Positions 1-8,590 of a stretch of DNA of 64,000 bases are shown piece after piece (within the stretch, counting starts at the first letter, position 1; each line of letters starts with the position of its first letter). The stretch spans positions 61,137-125,136 of the forward strand of contig DKUL01000065.1 in the NCBI GenBank assembly GCA_002490665.1, in the 5' to 3' direction. Source of the DNA: Lachnospiraceae bacterium UBA7205 (GTDB lineage: Bacteria > Bacillota > Clostridia > Lachnospirales > Lachnospiraceae). The notes under the pieces are model-generated. The model saw only the letters and a program-made list of their open reading frames with translations, was not told the origin of the DNA and searched no databases. A program made the position numbers and the translations under genes.

Positions 1-1419
1 TTCCGGTATCAAAAGGCTCACATAATCATCCATATTCCAGAGATACTCGTCATCGACAATAAAGTCCTCATCCTCCTCGGTTCGTACCACGTAACTATAG
101 TGGTCTCCCTTATAAATCAGGTTGATAATGTGCCCCCTGAGGATTCCTGCCTCCTTGTCATCGCTCATTGTAATGTCATCCGGCTTTACAGACACAATCA
201 CTTTGATTCGTTCCGGCTCAATCACATCGCCATGTGCATCTATCAGCGCCCCATCTGTATGAAATGAAGTACCTGGTATCAGGGAAGTCATGTCACAGGG
301 AAGCATCCCGTTCAGGAAATGAAGCCTGTACTCCTTGTCCACACCGGATTCGATGCGGTTTATGGTGTCCTCCGCTATCATGATGTGAATGCCTTCGGGC
401 TCAATATCCAGCCCCACCTCCGCACTGAGTTCCGCCTTTCTCGTCGACTGTACCACAATTTCATTTTTGCCGGACTGCACTGCAATCTCATAATGAACCC
501 CCTTGAATATGACAGAGGTCACAATTCCCCTGATAATTCCTTTATCCGGTGCTGTAATCACCACGTCCTCAGGTCTCACCACTGCATCGATCATTGTCCC
601 ATGCTCAACGTCATCCACACATTCAAACTCTGCCCCGCAGAAACGTACCCGGCATTTTCCGGTCATGATGCCGCTGAAAATATTGCTGTCCCCAATAAAA
701 TCGGCTACAAAGGCATTTTTCGGCTCATTGTAAATGTCCTCCGGCGTTCCCACCTGCTGGATCTTCCCCTCGGACATAACGACAATCTTATCCGACATGG
801 TGAGCGCTTCCTCCTGGTCATGCGTCACATAGATAAACGTAATGCCGAGCTTTTCATGCATGCTCTTTAACTCGAGCTGCATTTCCTTCCGCATCTTCAG
901 ATCCAGCGCCCCCAGCGGCTCATCGAGAAGCAGTATCTCCGGCTCATTGACAATCGCCCTTGCAATGGCAATCCGCTGCTGCTGTCCGCCGGACAGTGTG
1001 TGTATCTTTCGATCCTCAAAATCTTCAAGGTCTACCATCTCCAGTGCTTTCTTGACCTTTTTCACGATCTCCGCCCTGGGAAGCTTCTTTAATTTCAGCC
1101 CGAACGCAATATTCTCAAATACATTCAGGTGCGGAAAAAGGGCATACCGCTGGAAAACCGTATTAATCGGACGCTTATTGGGTGGCAGGTCGCGGATGTC
1201 CTCACCGTTTAGCAGAAGCTCCCCCTCCGTGGGCTTGTCAAATCCTGCTATCATACGCAGCGTCGTGGTCTTGCCGCAGCCCGACGGTCCCAGAAACGTC
1301 ACAAACTCCCCCCGCTGTACTGTGAGGTTAAAATCGTCAACAACACGAAAGCCGTCGTCAAAGGTACGGCTGATATTTTTTAATTCGATAATATTATCGC
1401 CTGATGTTTTTTTATTCAA
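1..1419 (-). CDS. potA: Polyamine-type ABC importer ATP-binding protein, partial (C-terminus off the left edge)
   Basis: This is the ATPase subunit of a spermidine/putrescine-class importer; it hydrolyses ATP at the membrane to drive uptake. The start is a TTG at 1419 with GGGGAGG seven bases upstream; the nearby ATG runs straight into a stop. Walker A reads GPSGCGKTT, the signature is LSGGQQQR, Walker B is ILLLDEP, and the H-loop is YVTHDQEE. The reading frame stays open to base 1, giving 473 codons, well beyond the roughly 350-380 residues usual for PotA. The extra length is a second TOBE-like segment: residues around PEDVVI...RGIV...KGVHY recur later as PDDITM...RGHI...KGDHY. The permease and binding-protein genes would be expected beyond the left edge. 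Class assignment is firm; the exact substrate is inferred. Confidence 0.9.
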   Translation of the reverse strand, partial: MNKKTSGDNIIELKNISRTFDDGFRVVDDFNLTVQRGEFVTFLGPSGCGKTTTLRMIAGFDKPTEGELLLNGEDIRDLPPNKRPINTVFQRYALFPHLNVFENIAFGLKLKKLPRAEIVKKVKKALEMVDLEDFEDRKIHTLSGGQQQRIAIARAIVNEPEILLLDEPLGALDLKMRKEMQLELKSMHEKLGITFIYVTHDQEEALTMSDKIVVMSEGKIQQVGTPEDIYNEPKNAFVADFIGDSNIFSGIMTGKCRVRFCGAEFECVDDVEHGTMIDAVVRPEDVVITAPDKGIIRGIVTSVIFKGVHYEIAVQSGKNEIVVQSTRKAELSAEVGLDIEPEGIHIMIAEDTINRIESGVDKEYRLHFLNGMLPCDMTSLIPGTSFHTDGALIDAHGDVIEPERIKVIVSVKPDDITMSDDKEAGILRGHIINLIYKGDHYSYVVRTEEDEDFIVDDEYLWNMDDYVSLLIPE

Positions 1420-1538
1420 TGCATGTCCTCCCCTGTACCAAAAGGAACTGTTCCTGTTTCATAACGCATCACTTTGTAGTGTACCATATCTTCGGGATAA
1501 TTGCTACTGTAAAAAATTTTTATCATGCATAAATATGA

Positions 1539-1559
1539 GCGCTGCCAGTCTGGCAGCGC
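1539..1559. terminator. Perfect 10-bp inverted repeat after the amino acid ABC operon
   Basis: The arms GCGCTGCCAG and CTGGCAGCGC flank a single base just beyond the stop of the binding-protein gene. It probably ends transcription of that minus-strand operon, although the following U-rich stretch is weak (TCATATTTATG, then AAAATTTTTT further on). A protein-binding palindrome is possible. Confidence 0.5.
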
Positions 1560-1594
1560 CCATATATGTATCATCCAATTCAATTTTGCACTGT

Positions 1595-2449
1595 TTATTC
1601 AACCGATACTGCCTCTGTATACATTGCACCCAGATCAGCAACAGTGCCATCGTCAAGCAGCTCCTCGATGGACTTGTTAATCTTGTCGAGAAGCTCTGTA
1701 TTGCCCTTCTTTACCGCAATGGCATACTCCTCCGACTCAAACGCGGAAGCATCCTCCACAATCTTAAGCCCCTCGTTGTCACCCACATATTTCTGCGCTG
1801 TCGCCGAGTCTATCACGACGACATCACATTTTCCGTTCACCAGCTCCATAATGGCATCTGTTCCCTTTTTAAATGCCACATACTGGTATCCCAGGTCTTT
1901 GACACAAACTTCGCCGGTATATCCCTCAATCACACAAATTTTCTTGTCTGCCATATCCGTAGCTGATGCGATATCGGAATCTTCCTTTACAATCATTACC
2001 TGTGTCGCCGTGTAGTATGGAATCGAGAAATCGGCTTCTTCCTTTCTCTCATCCGTGATTGTCATACCTGCGATGGCAGCATCAATCTGACCATTCTCCA
2101 GCGCCACGAGCAGGGAAGGAAATTCCATGTTTTCAATTGCTGCCGTCATACCGTTCTTTTCTGCTATCTTTTTGGCAATCGCTATGTCAATACCGTCATA
2201 CTGGTCAATCACACCGCTAGCTACCACAAATTCAAAAGGGGGAAATTCCGCATTGGTTCCAAATGTAAGTGTCCCTCCGTTTTCTGGTGTCACGTCTGCA
2301 TCCGTATTTTCTGCCTGCGAACCACCTACTGTCGTATCGGTAACCGTATTGCTGCCTGCCGTGTCCGCCTTGCTGCCGCATGCAGTCAATACAGCCGTCA
2401 TCATCACTGCCGCCAGCGCAAGCGCTGCTGACTTTGTTCCTTTTTTCAT
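1595..2449 (-). CDS. Polar amino acid ABC transporter substrate-binding lipoprotein
   Basis: This 284-residue protein is a family 3 extracellular solute-binding protein that captures a polar amino acid (arginine, histidine, glutamine or cystine type) outside the membrane. It opens with a lipoprotein signal peptide with lipobox LTAC, so Cys24 is the predicted lipidated residue, followed by an acidic Ser/Thr-rich linker. The mature domain has the family hallmarks GTNAEFPPFEF, DGIDIAIAKKIAE and AAIAGMTITDERK. It is the last gene of a minus-strand operon behind a permease and an ATPase, an order in which the binding protein comes third. The exact ligand cannot be read from sequence. Confidence 0.92.
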   Translation of the reverse strand: MKKGTKSAALALAAVMMTAVLTACGSKADTAGSNTVTDTTVGGSQAENTDADVTPENGGTLTFGTNAEFPPFEFVVASGVIDQYDGIDIAIAKKIAEKNGMTAAIENMEFPSLLVALENGQIDAAIAGMTITDERKEEADFSIPYYTATQVMIVKEDSDIASATDMADKKICVIEGYTGEVCVKDLGYQYVAFKKGTDAIMELVNGKCDVVVIDSATAQKYVGDNEGLKIVEDASAFESEEYAIAVKKGNTELLDKINKSIEELLDDGTVADLGAMYTEAVSVE

Positions 2450-2505
2450 AATGTTCTCCTCCTAAATCTTAAATTGTATATTAAGCCGTCTGGCATAATA
2501 CCACA

Positions 2506-3228
2506 CTATAATACTTTACTTAGAAAAAGCTTTGTCCGCTCGTTCCTTGGATTATTAAATACCTCATCCGGCGTTCCGCTCTCCATAACCATGCCCTGGT
2601 CAATAAAAAGAACCCGGGATGCCACTTCTCTTGCAAACCCCATCTCGTGCGTGACAATTACCATCGTCATGCCGGATTTTGCAAGGTCTTTCATGACATC
2701 AAGCACTTCCCCGACCATTTCCGGGTCAAGCGCTGATGTCGGTTCATCAAAAAGCATAATCTCCGGATTCATGGCAAGCGCCCTTGCAATGGCAACGCGC
2801 TGCTTCTGTCCGCCGGACAGCTGTGCCGGATACGCCTGTGCCTTTTCTTCCAGATTGACGCGCCTTAAGAGATCATATCCCGTCTTGACAGCCTGGTCTT
2901 TTGTCATTTTCTTTAGAAGAACTGGCGCCAGCGTGATGTTATCCATAATGGTCAGATGCGGAAACAGATTGAACTGCTGGAACACCATCCCCATTTTCTG
3001 TCGGACTTCATTGATATTGACCTTCGGCGTATTAATCAGCTGGTCATCCACATAAATTTCCCCATCTGTCACATCCTCAAGCAGATTCAGGCATCTTAAG
3101 AATGTACTTTTGCCAGAGCCTGACGGTCCGATAACAACGACAACCTCACCCTGGGAAATATGTTCGTCAATACCGTTTAAGACAGTCAGACTGCCAAATT
3201 TTTTATGTAAATTTTTCACCTTTATCAT
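2506..3228 (-). CDS. glnQ: Polar amino acid ABC transporter ATP-binding protein (GlnQ type)
   Basis: This 240-residue ATPase powers the amino acid importer encoded on either side of it. Walker A is GPSGSGKST, the Q-loop lies in MVFQQFNLFPHLT, the signature is LSGGQKQR, Walker B is IMLFDEPTSALDP, and the H-loop is VTHEMGFA. I chose the ATG at 3228 (MIKVKNLHKKFG) because family members begin there; an in-frame GTG at 3252 would add eight residues. The gene lies between the permease and the binding protein with short gaps, so it is very likely co-transcribed with them. Confidence 0.93.
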   Translation of the reverse strand: MIKVKNLHKKFGSLTVLNGIDEHISQGEVVVVIGPSGSGKSTFLRCLNLLEDVTDGEIYVDDQLINTPKVNINEVRQKMGMVFQQFNLFPHLTIMDNITLAPVLLKKMTKDQAVKTGYDLLRRVNLEEKAQAYPAQLSGGQKQRVAIARALAMNPEIMLFDEPTSALDPEMVGEVLDVMKDLAKSGMTMVIVTHEMGFAREVASRVLFIDQGMVMESGTPDEVFNNPRNERTKLFLSKVL

Positions 3229-3260
3229 ATCAAAGCATCCATGTCCTTTCACTCGTTTTA

Positions 3261-3959
3261 CTACCGGATATCGGATTTTCTCAGCATCACTTCTATCCTG
3301 TGCAGCAGCAGTGTCAGTATCTTAATCAGCACATAATAAATGACAGCAGTCCCAATGAGCGGCATAAACGCGACAAATGTAGCGCTTTTTATAAAATCGC
3401 CCGCCTTCTGAATGTCCATAAGTCCCACATAACCTACAATGGCGGTCTCCTTTATCAGGACAATAAACTCATTGCACAGAGCCGGAAAGATATTTTTTAC
3501 AGCCTGGGGTATGACAATCCGCGTCATTGTCTGGAACGCATTCAGCCCAAGCGACCTTCCTGCCTCTGTCTGTCCATGATCCACGGACATGATGCCCGCC
3601 CTGATGATTTCGGACACATAGGCGCCCGAATTAATACCAAAGGCAATCGCCGCGATAATCCACTTGTCCAGGTCAACCGTGGCAAAAACAACAAAATATA
3701 TAATCATCAGCTGCGTGACAGACGGCGTCCCGCGTATGATATCCGTATAAAGGCTTCCAAAAAATTTGAGCGGCTTTCTTTTCGAGAGGTTGCACGCCGC
3801 TATCAGCAGCCCTATCAGGATACCGATAAAAACCGCCAGAAGCGATACCTTTATCGTCACGCCGATACCACTGAGCAGGAGCTTATACCGATCCTCCCTG
3901 ATAAAGCACTTATAAAATACATTTGAAAAATCAGAATACCATTCCTGAAACGCTGTCAT
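3261..3959 (-). CDS. Polar amino acid ABC transporter permease (GlnP/HisM family)
   Basis: This 232-residue membrane protein forms the channel of the importer. It has the His/Glu/Gln/Arg permease layout with about five membrane segments and the conserved loop that contacts the ATPase around residues 150-180 (SLGLNAFQTMTRIVIPQA). The TDIIRGTP motif near residue 95 is also typical. It is the first gene of the operon, preceded by AAAGGATGACGGACAG before the ATG. A plausible promoter (TTTTCA, 17 bp, TAAAAT) lies in the gap before it on the minus strand. Confidence 0.92.
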   Translation of the reverse strand: MTAFQEWYSDFSNVFYKCFIREDRYKLLLSGIGVTIKVSLLAVFIGILIGLLIAACNLSKRKPLKFFGSLYTDIIRGTPSVTQLMIIYFVVFATVDLDKWIIAAIAFGINSGAYVSEIIRAGIMSVDHGQTEAGRSLGLNAFQTMTRIVIPQAVKNIFPALCNEFIVLIKETAIVGYVGLMDIQKAGDFIKSATFVAFMPLIGTAVIYYVLIKILTLLLHRIEVMLRKSDIR

Positions 3960-4073
3960 CTGTCCGTCATCCTTTCGCCAATTGTGGAAATCACCACACT
4001 AACGCCCATTTTATCATAAAGAATGCAAAATGAAAAGTATTTTATTTTAAAATCTATATCTCGGTGTAACAGC

Positions 4074-5348
4074 TCAGTGCGCAAGCATATCCTCAATAAA
4101 TATCCCATACCCCTTCGCACTGTCCTGCACAAGCACATGTGTGACCGCGCCCACGAACTTGCCGTTCTGGACAATTGGCGCACCACTCATTCCCTGCACG
4201 ATTCCCCCTGTCAGCGACAGCAGCTCCGTGTCGGTGACCAGCAGTGATATCTGGCGGTTTACGGCATCCTTTCCCGGTGTAAGTTTTGTAATCTCCACAT
4301 CATAGTACTTTGCCTCCCCATCCACGGAGCATAAAATCTGTGCCGGTCCCACGGTAACCTCCTGCTTTAAAGCAATGGGAAGCGCTTCCTGTTCAGCCGT
4401 GTACTCGCTTAGCAGCTCCGCATTTGCCACCCCGTAAATTCCCTGGATGGTGTTGTCCACAATCACGCCCGATACCTGATCCGACTTGTATTCTATCACA
4501 CCCGTAAGCTCGCCCGGATTGCCCCGCTCCCCGCGTTTGACGGCAACAATTTCCGTGTGGTACAGCAGCCCGCTTCCAAGCTTCAGCAGCTCACCCGTAT
4601 CCATGTCATTGATGCCATGTCCAAGCGCGCCAAATCGGTTCTGGCTGTCTATATAGGTCATCGTCCCGATTCCCTGCGCACTGTCCCGCAGCCATGCGCC
4701 CATTTTGTACACATTGTTTTCGTCAGGCTCGGGCTTTACCTTTACCTGTATCAGCTCATCCTTTCTGGACACCTGAAAAATAATTTCCGCACCGTTTCCA
4801 TTCTCAATGTATTCTTTTATCTGTTTTTTATCATTGATGGCAAATCCATCCATTGCCGTCAGATAATCCCCGGACTGCAGCTTGTACTCGGAGGGTGCGC
4901 ACTTGTCCCCGCCCGCCCCGTCAAAGCTGCCTGTGTCCACCACTAGAACCCCCTGTGTCTTGACATAGATTCCGATTGGCTTTCCGACTGGTGTCAGGGT
5001 CGTATTCTCTATGACCTGGATATCCACATCCTTGAGCGGAACCAGCCCGAAGAGTTTCAGGCGCATCTGGTAAGAGCTTGTGTTTTCTCCCGCGACAATC
5101 GTCAGTGGCTGGTTCAGAGCCAGAATGGTCTCCGAGTCCGTGCTGATTACGCCGGAAGCCGGAATCCGCAGGTTAATCCGTTCGCTTGTCCCGGCTTTGA
5201 TACTGATTGTGCTCGGCACCGTACTCTGATAATATGCATAAGTCGCCCAACAGAATAATCCTATGGCAAATCCCAAAAATATATATAGAAATAAAAGATA
5301 CCTTATCCGCCTGCTCAGCGCAGTATGTTTGATTCTTCCTGTTTTCAT
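4074..5348 (-). CDS. spoIVB: SpoIVB serine peptidase, forespore-to-mother-cell sporulation signal
   Basis: SpoIVB is made in the forespore, crosses into the intermembrane space, and triggers sigma-K processing by cleaving SpoIVFA in Bacillus. The 424-residue product has an N-terminal membrane anchor (residues about 15-38), a PDZ domain around residues 150-220 (LQSGDYLTAMDG...), and an S55 peptidase domain with the catalytic His in ALGHGINDMDTG and the serine in VQGMSGAPIVQNGKFVGAVTH. Length matches the family. A CATATACTA stretch upstream resembles a sigma-G type -10. In many Clostridia the order is recN-spoIVB-spo0A; here recN lies 6.4 kb away and an amino acid importer occupies the spo0A position. 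Confidence 0.95.
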   Translation of the reverse strand: MKTGRIKHTALSRRIRYLLFLYIFLGFAIGLFCWATYAYYQSTVPSTISIKAGTSERINLRIPASGVISTDSETILALNQPLTIVAGENTSSYQMRLKLFGLVPLKDVDIQVIENTTLTPVGKPIGIYVKTQGVLVVDTGSFDGAGGDKCAPSEYKLQSGDYLTAMDGFAINDKKQIKEYIENGNGAEIIFQVSRKDELIQVKVKPEPDENNVYKMGAWLRDSAQGIGTMTYIDSQNRFGALGHGINDMDTGELLKLGSGLLYHTEIVAVKRGERGNPGELTGVIEYKSDQVSGVIVDNTIQGIYGVANAELLSEYTAEQEALPIALKQEVTVGPAQILCSVDGEAKYYDVEITKLTPGKDAVNRQISLLVTDTELLSLTGGIVQGMSGAPIVQNGKFVGAVTHVLVQDSAKGYGIFIEDMLAH

Positions 5349-5433
5349 CCATTCACTACCTTATTCCATTGATTCAGACTGTAAAACGATTTCCAATCCA
5401 AAACATAGTATATGGATTTTTTAATAAAATAAA

Positions 5434-5468
5434 CGGTACGGATTTTTTTAACAAAAATATCCGTACCG
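5434..5468. terminator. Terminator hairpin after the RND efflux operon
   Basis: Arms CGGTACGGAT and ATCCGTACCG pair perfectly around a T/A-rich loop, followed on the minus strand by a T-rich stretch (TTTATTTTATT). It separates the RND transporter gene from spoIVB. Confidence 0.7.
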
Positions 5469-5499
5469 CATTTTCTATATGATTTATTTTATTGCCTGT

Positions 5500-8400
5500 T
5501 TAGTCGTCCCCGGAACGGTTTTTGGCGGCAAGCCGCATCTGGCGTTTCATTTTCCGCCGCTCCTTTGCCTCCTTCCTTCCCTGTTTACTCATCAGCAGAT
5601 AAAAGCTTGGCAGCAGCAAAAGAATCAGCAGTGTGGACGTAATCAGTCCGCCAATGATGATCAGTGACATTCCCTTCATCATGGCTGCATTTTCATTTTT
5701 TGTAAATATCATTGGTATCATCGACAAAATGGTCGTCAGCGTTGTCATAAGAATCGGTCTTAGACGAAGCCGCCCGCTCTCCATCAGCGCGTCATTCAGA
5801 GACATCGTCTCTTTTAACTGGTTTGTCGTGTCAACATACAAAATACCGTTGTTCACCACAATACCAACCAGCATCAGCACACCCATCAGGGATGTCATAT
5901 TGAGTGTCGAACCCGATATAAACAGCAGGAAAAAAGACCCAATCAGGCTGAACGGAATACTGAGCATGACCATAAGGGAAAACACCGGCGACTCAAACTG
6001 CATCGCCATGACAAGGAATATCAGGAATACTGCCGTTATAATCGCAACGCCGATTGCCGTAAACTCCTCATTCATCATCTCAACCATGGTGCTGACAGTC
6101 TGCCCTACACCTTCCGGGAACTCCCCATTCTTCTCCGCAAGCGTCACCGCTTCCGTGATGGCGCTCTGTGCCGTAAACTTGGTTTCTTCCGTCGTGTACG
6201 CCATAATCGAAACCTGATATTTTCCGTCCTCCCGCACAAGCGTGTCAGGCACATCCGAATAGACCACCTCAGCCACATCTCCCACGGTTACCATGCTTCC
6301 CATCGGTGTCGCCATCTCAAGGTTCATCAGCTTATTCATGTCGGAATAGCTCTCCTTTGGATATTCCATCCTTACCGTGTATTCCTTGGTGCCAATGGTC
6401 ATATCCATGACCTCCACGCCACTGCTTGCATTGTACATCTCGCTTGCCACCTGCACGGCTGTCAAGCCTACATTCATACACTTTAGCGGGTCAATCTGCA
6501 CCTTTGCCTGGACGGCATCGGATGTCAGGTTGCTCGATGTCTTGATGACACCCGGCGTATCCATCATAATCGCCTCGACCTGTCTGGCTGCGGTCTTGAG
6601 ATCCTCCATGTTGTCACCGCCCAAATCAATCTGCGTGCTTGACGTGATGCTCATCATGGACATCATGCCGCTTCCTGATGCGGACACAATCACGCTCATA
6701 TTTGTCATATCCTTGAGCTTCCGGTTGTAGATATCCACAAGCTCATTGACACTCTTGCCACAGTTCTCGGCGGGAAAACCTGTAATCGTCGCCGAAGAAC
6801 CGCTAATCGTCAGATTACCCCCGTCAAAGTCAGGGTCGTCTATAATCATCTGCTCAATAAACTGGATATTCTCATCCATCACCTCAAGACGCGTGCCGGA
6901 GCGCAGCTCTATGGCAATGCTCACATTGTCAAGGCCGGTTGCCGACATCAGCTCCGTATCCAGCTGCCCTGCCAGCACAAACGACAATACCAGAAGACCT
7001 ACCGATACGGTCATGACCGTCTTTTTCTTCAACATGATATGCTTCAGCAGCGTTTTATATCCGTTTCCGACATGGCCTACAATCCTGTTTGCCAGCGTAT
7101 CCTTTTTCTCCTTCGGCCTGTACTTCCAGAAGAAAATCGGAATCAGTGTAATCGCGACAATCAGGGACGACATCATCGCAAAAATAATTGTAAATCCAAG
7201 CTGCGAGAACATCTGCCCTGCCAGACCTTTCATGGTCGCAAGCGGGAAGTACACAACGACGGTCGTAATTGTGGACGCGGACACCGAGGATGCTACCACT
7301 TTCGTTCCGACAAGCGCCGCGTCCTTATAATCCGGGCGCTCATCCTTCAACCGGAAACAGCTTTCCAGGACGACAATTGAGGAGTCCACCATCATACCGA
7401 TGGCAATGACAAGCGCCCCCATCGTGACAATATTGAGCGAGAATCCCGCAAAGCTCATAAAAATAAGCGTGGCAAGAAGGGATATGGGCATGGAGCTTCC
7501 AACAATAAGGCTCGCCTTGAAATCTCCGAAAAAAACGAACAGCACAACCATTGAAAACACAACGCCAAGAACCAGCGTCTCTGCCACCGAGCTTAAGGAA
7601 GACTTGATGCTGTCCGCGGCATCATACGCCACTGATATCTGTATTGCCGAGTTCTTCGCCCCTACTTTCTTAATCAGCGACTTGACATGGTTTGACACAT
7701 CCACTGTTCCCTCACTCTGTACTTTCGCGATACCAATACTGATACTGTCATGGCCGTTAAACCGGCTGATACTGTTATTTGTCTCGGACGACATTGATAC
7801 CGTGGCAATATCTGATAAGGAGATGGTCGTTCCTCTTGCCGTTATAATAGGAATATTCTGTAAATCCATCAGGTTCTGGGGCTTTGACGATGCGGATGCA
7901 CTGATGCTCTGCGCCCCTTGTTCCACACTTCCTATCGGAATCGTAAAGTCCGTGGTCGTGATATATGTCCGCACATTCGCCATTGTCACGCCGTACTGCT
8001 GCATCTTGTCCTGATGCAGCTGAATCCTGATATAATCCTGCTCACCGCCCGAAACCGTAATCTGGGCAACATCGGAAAGACGCTCAAGCTCCGGACGAAG
8101 TTCGTCCTCCACGAACGCAAGCACATCCGTGTCACCTGTCGAAGTGACTGACAATGTCATCATATCCTGCGCATTCATATCCATCTGAATGATAACAGGG
8201 TCGTGGGCATCATCAGGCAGCTGCAGGGATGCCGTGTCCACAGCGCTGCGCAGGTCTGCATACGCCTCATCGATATCCGTGCCATATTCGTAGGAAAACA
8301 TGACAAGTGACATATTTTCCATTGTCTGCGAAGTCACCGTGTCGACACCGGAAAGTGTCTTACCGGAATCCTCTATTATTTTTGTGACCAGTTCTTCTGT

Positions 8401-8577
8401 TGTTGCCGGGTCCCCGCCCTGGTAGACTGTCATGACAAACAACATGGGCATTTCCAAATCAGGTGTCAGTTCCATTTTAAACCCAAACACAGAGCTGATG
8501 CCAAATACAAACAGTGCAAGCACAATCAGAAGTGCCGATACAGGTCTTTTCAGAGCCAGTTTCGTTAACGAACTCAT
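5500..8577 (-). CDS. RND family efflux transporter (HAE1-like)
   Basis: This 1025-residue protein is a proton-driven multidrug/hydrophobe exporter of the resistance-nodulation-division superfamily. It shows the internal duplication typical of the fold: transmembrane helix 1, a large loop (residues about 35-330), six helices (about 335-545), a second large loop and a final helix bundle. The conserved GMMVDSSIVVLE and GIVVNNGILYVD stretches mark transmembrane helix 4 and its counterpart. The start has GGAGGG ten bases upstream. It is 13 bases downstream of its adaptor gene. No outer membrane factor is present, as expected for a single-membrane cell. Substrate is unknown. Confidence 0.93.
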   Translation of the reverse strand: MSSLTKLALKRPVSALLIVLALFVFGISSVFGFKMELTPDLEMPMLFVMTVYQGGDPATTEELVTKIIEDSGKTLSGVDTVTSQTMENMSLVMFSYEYGTDIDEAYADLRSAVDTASLQLPDDAHDPVIIQMDMNAQDMMTLSVTSTGDTDVLAFVEDELRPELERLSDVAQITVSGGEQDYIRIQLHQDKMQQYGVTMANVRTYITTTDFTIPIGSVEQGAQSISASASSKPQNLMDLQNIPIITARGTTISLSDIATVSMSSETNNSISRFNGHDSISIGIAKVQSEGTVDVSNHVKSLIKKVGAKNSAIQISVAYDAADSIKSSLSSVAETLVLGVVFSMVVLFVFFGDFKASLIVGSSMPISLLATLIFMSFAGFSLNIVTMGALVIAIGMMVDSSIVVLESCFRLKDERPDYKDAALVGTKVVASSVSASTITTVVVYFPLATMKGLAGQMFSQLGFTIIFAMMSSLIVAITLIPIFFWKYRPKEKKDTLANRIVGHVGNGYKTLLKHIMLKKKTVMTVSVGLLVLSFVLAGQLDTELMSATGLDNVSIAIELRSGTRLEVMDENIQFIEQMIIDDPDFDGGNLTISGSSATITGFPAENCGKSVNELVDIYNRKLKDMTNMSVIVSASGSGMMSMMSITSSTQIDLGGDNMEDLKTAARQVEAIMMDTPGVIKTSSNLTSDAVQAKVQIDPLKCMNVGLTAVQVASEMYNASSGVEVMDMTIGTKEYTVRMEYPKESYSDMNKLMNLEMATPMGSMVTVGDVAEVVYSDVPDTLVREDGKYQVSIMAYTTEETKFTAQSAITEAVTLAEKNGEFPEGVGQTVSTMVEMMNEEFTAIGVAIITAVFLIFLVMAMQFESPVFSLMVMLSIPFSLIGSFFLLFISGSTLNMTSLMGVLMLVGIVVNNGILYVDTTNQLKETMSLNDALMESGRLRLRPILMTTLTTILSMIPMIFTKNENAAMMKGMSLIIIGGLITSTLLILLLLPSFYLLMSKQGRKEAKERRKMKRQMRLAAKNRSGDD

Positions 8578-8590
8578 CGCTTATGCCCTC

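Noticed and set aside
842..1966. A 374-codon plus-strand frame
   Set aside because: It is antisense to potA and the binding-protein gene and spans their intergenic gap; the minus-strand products are unmistakable.
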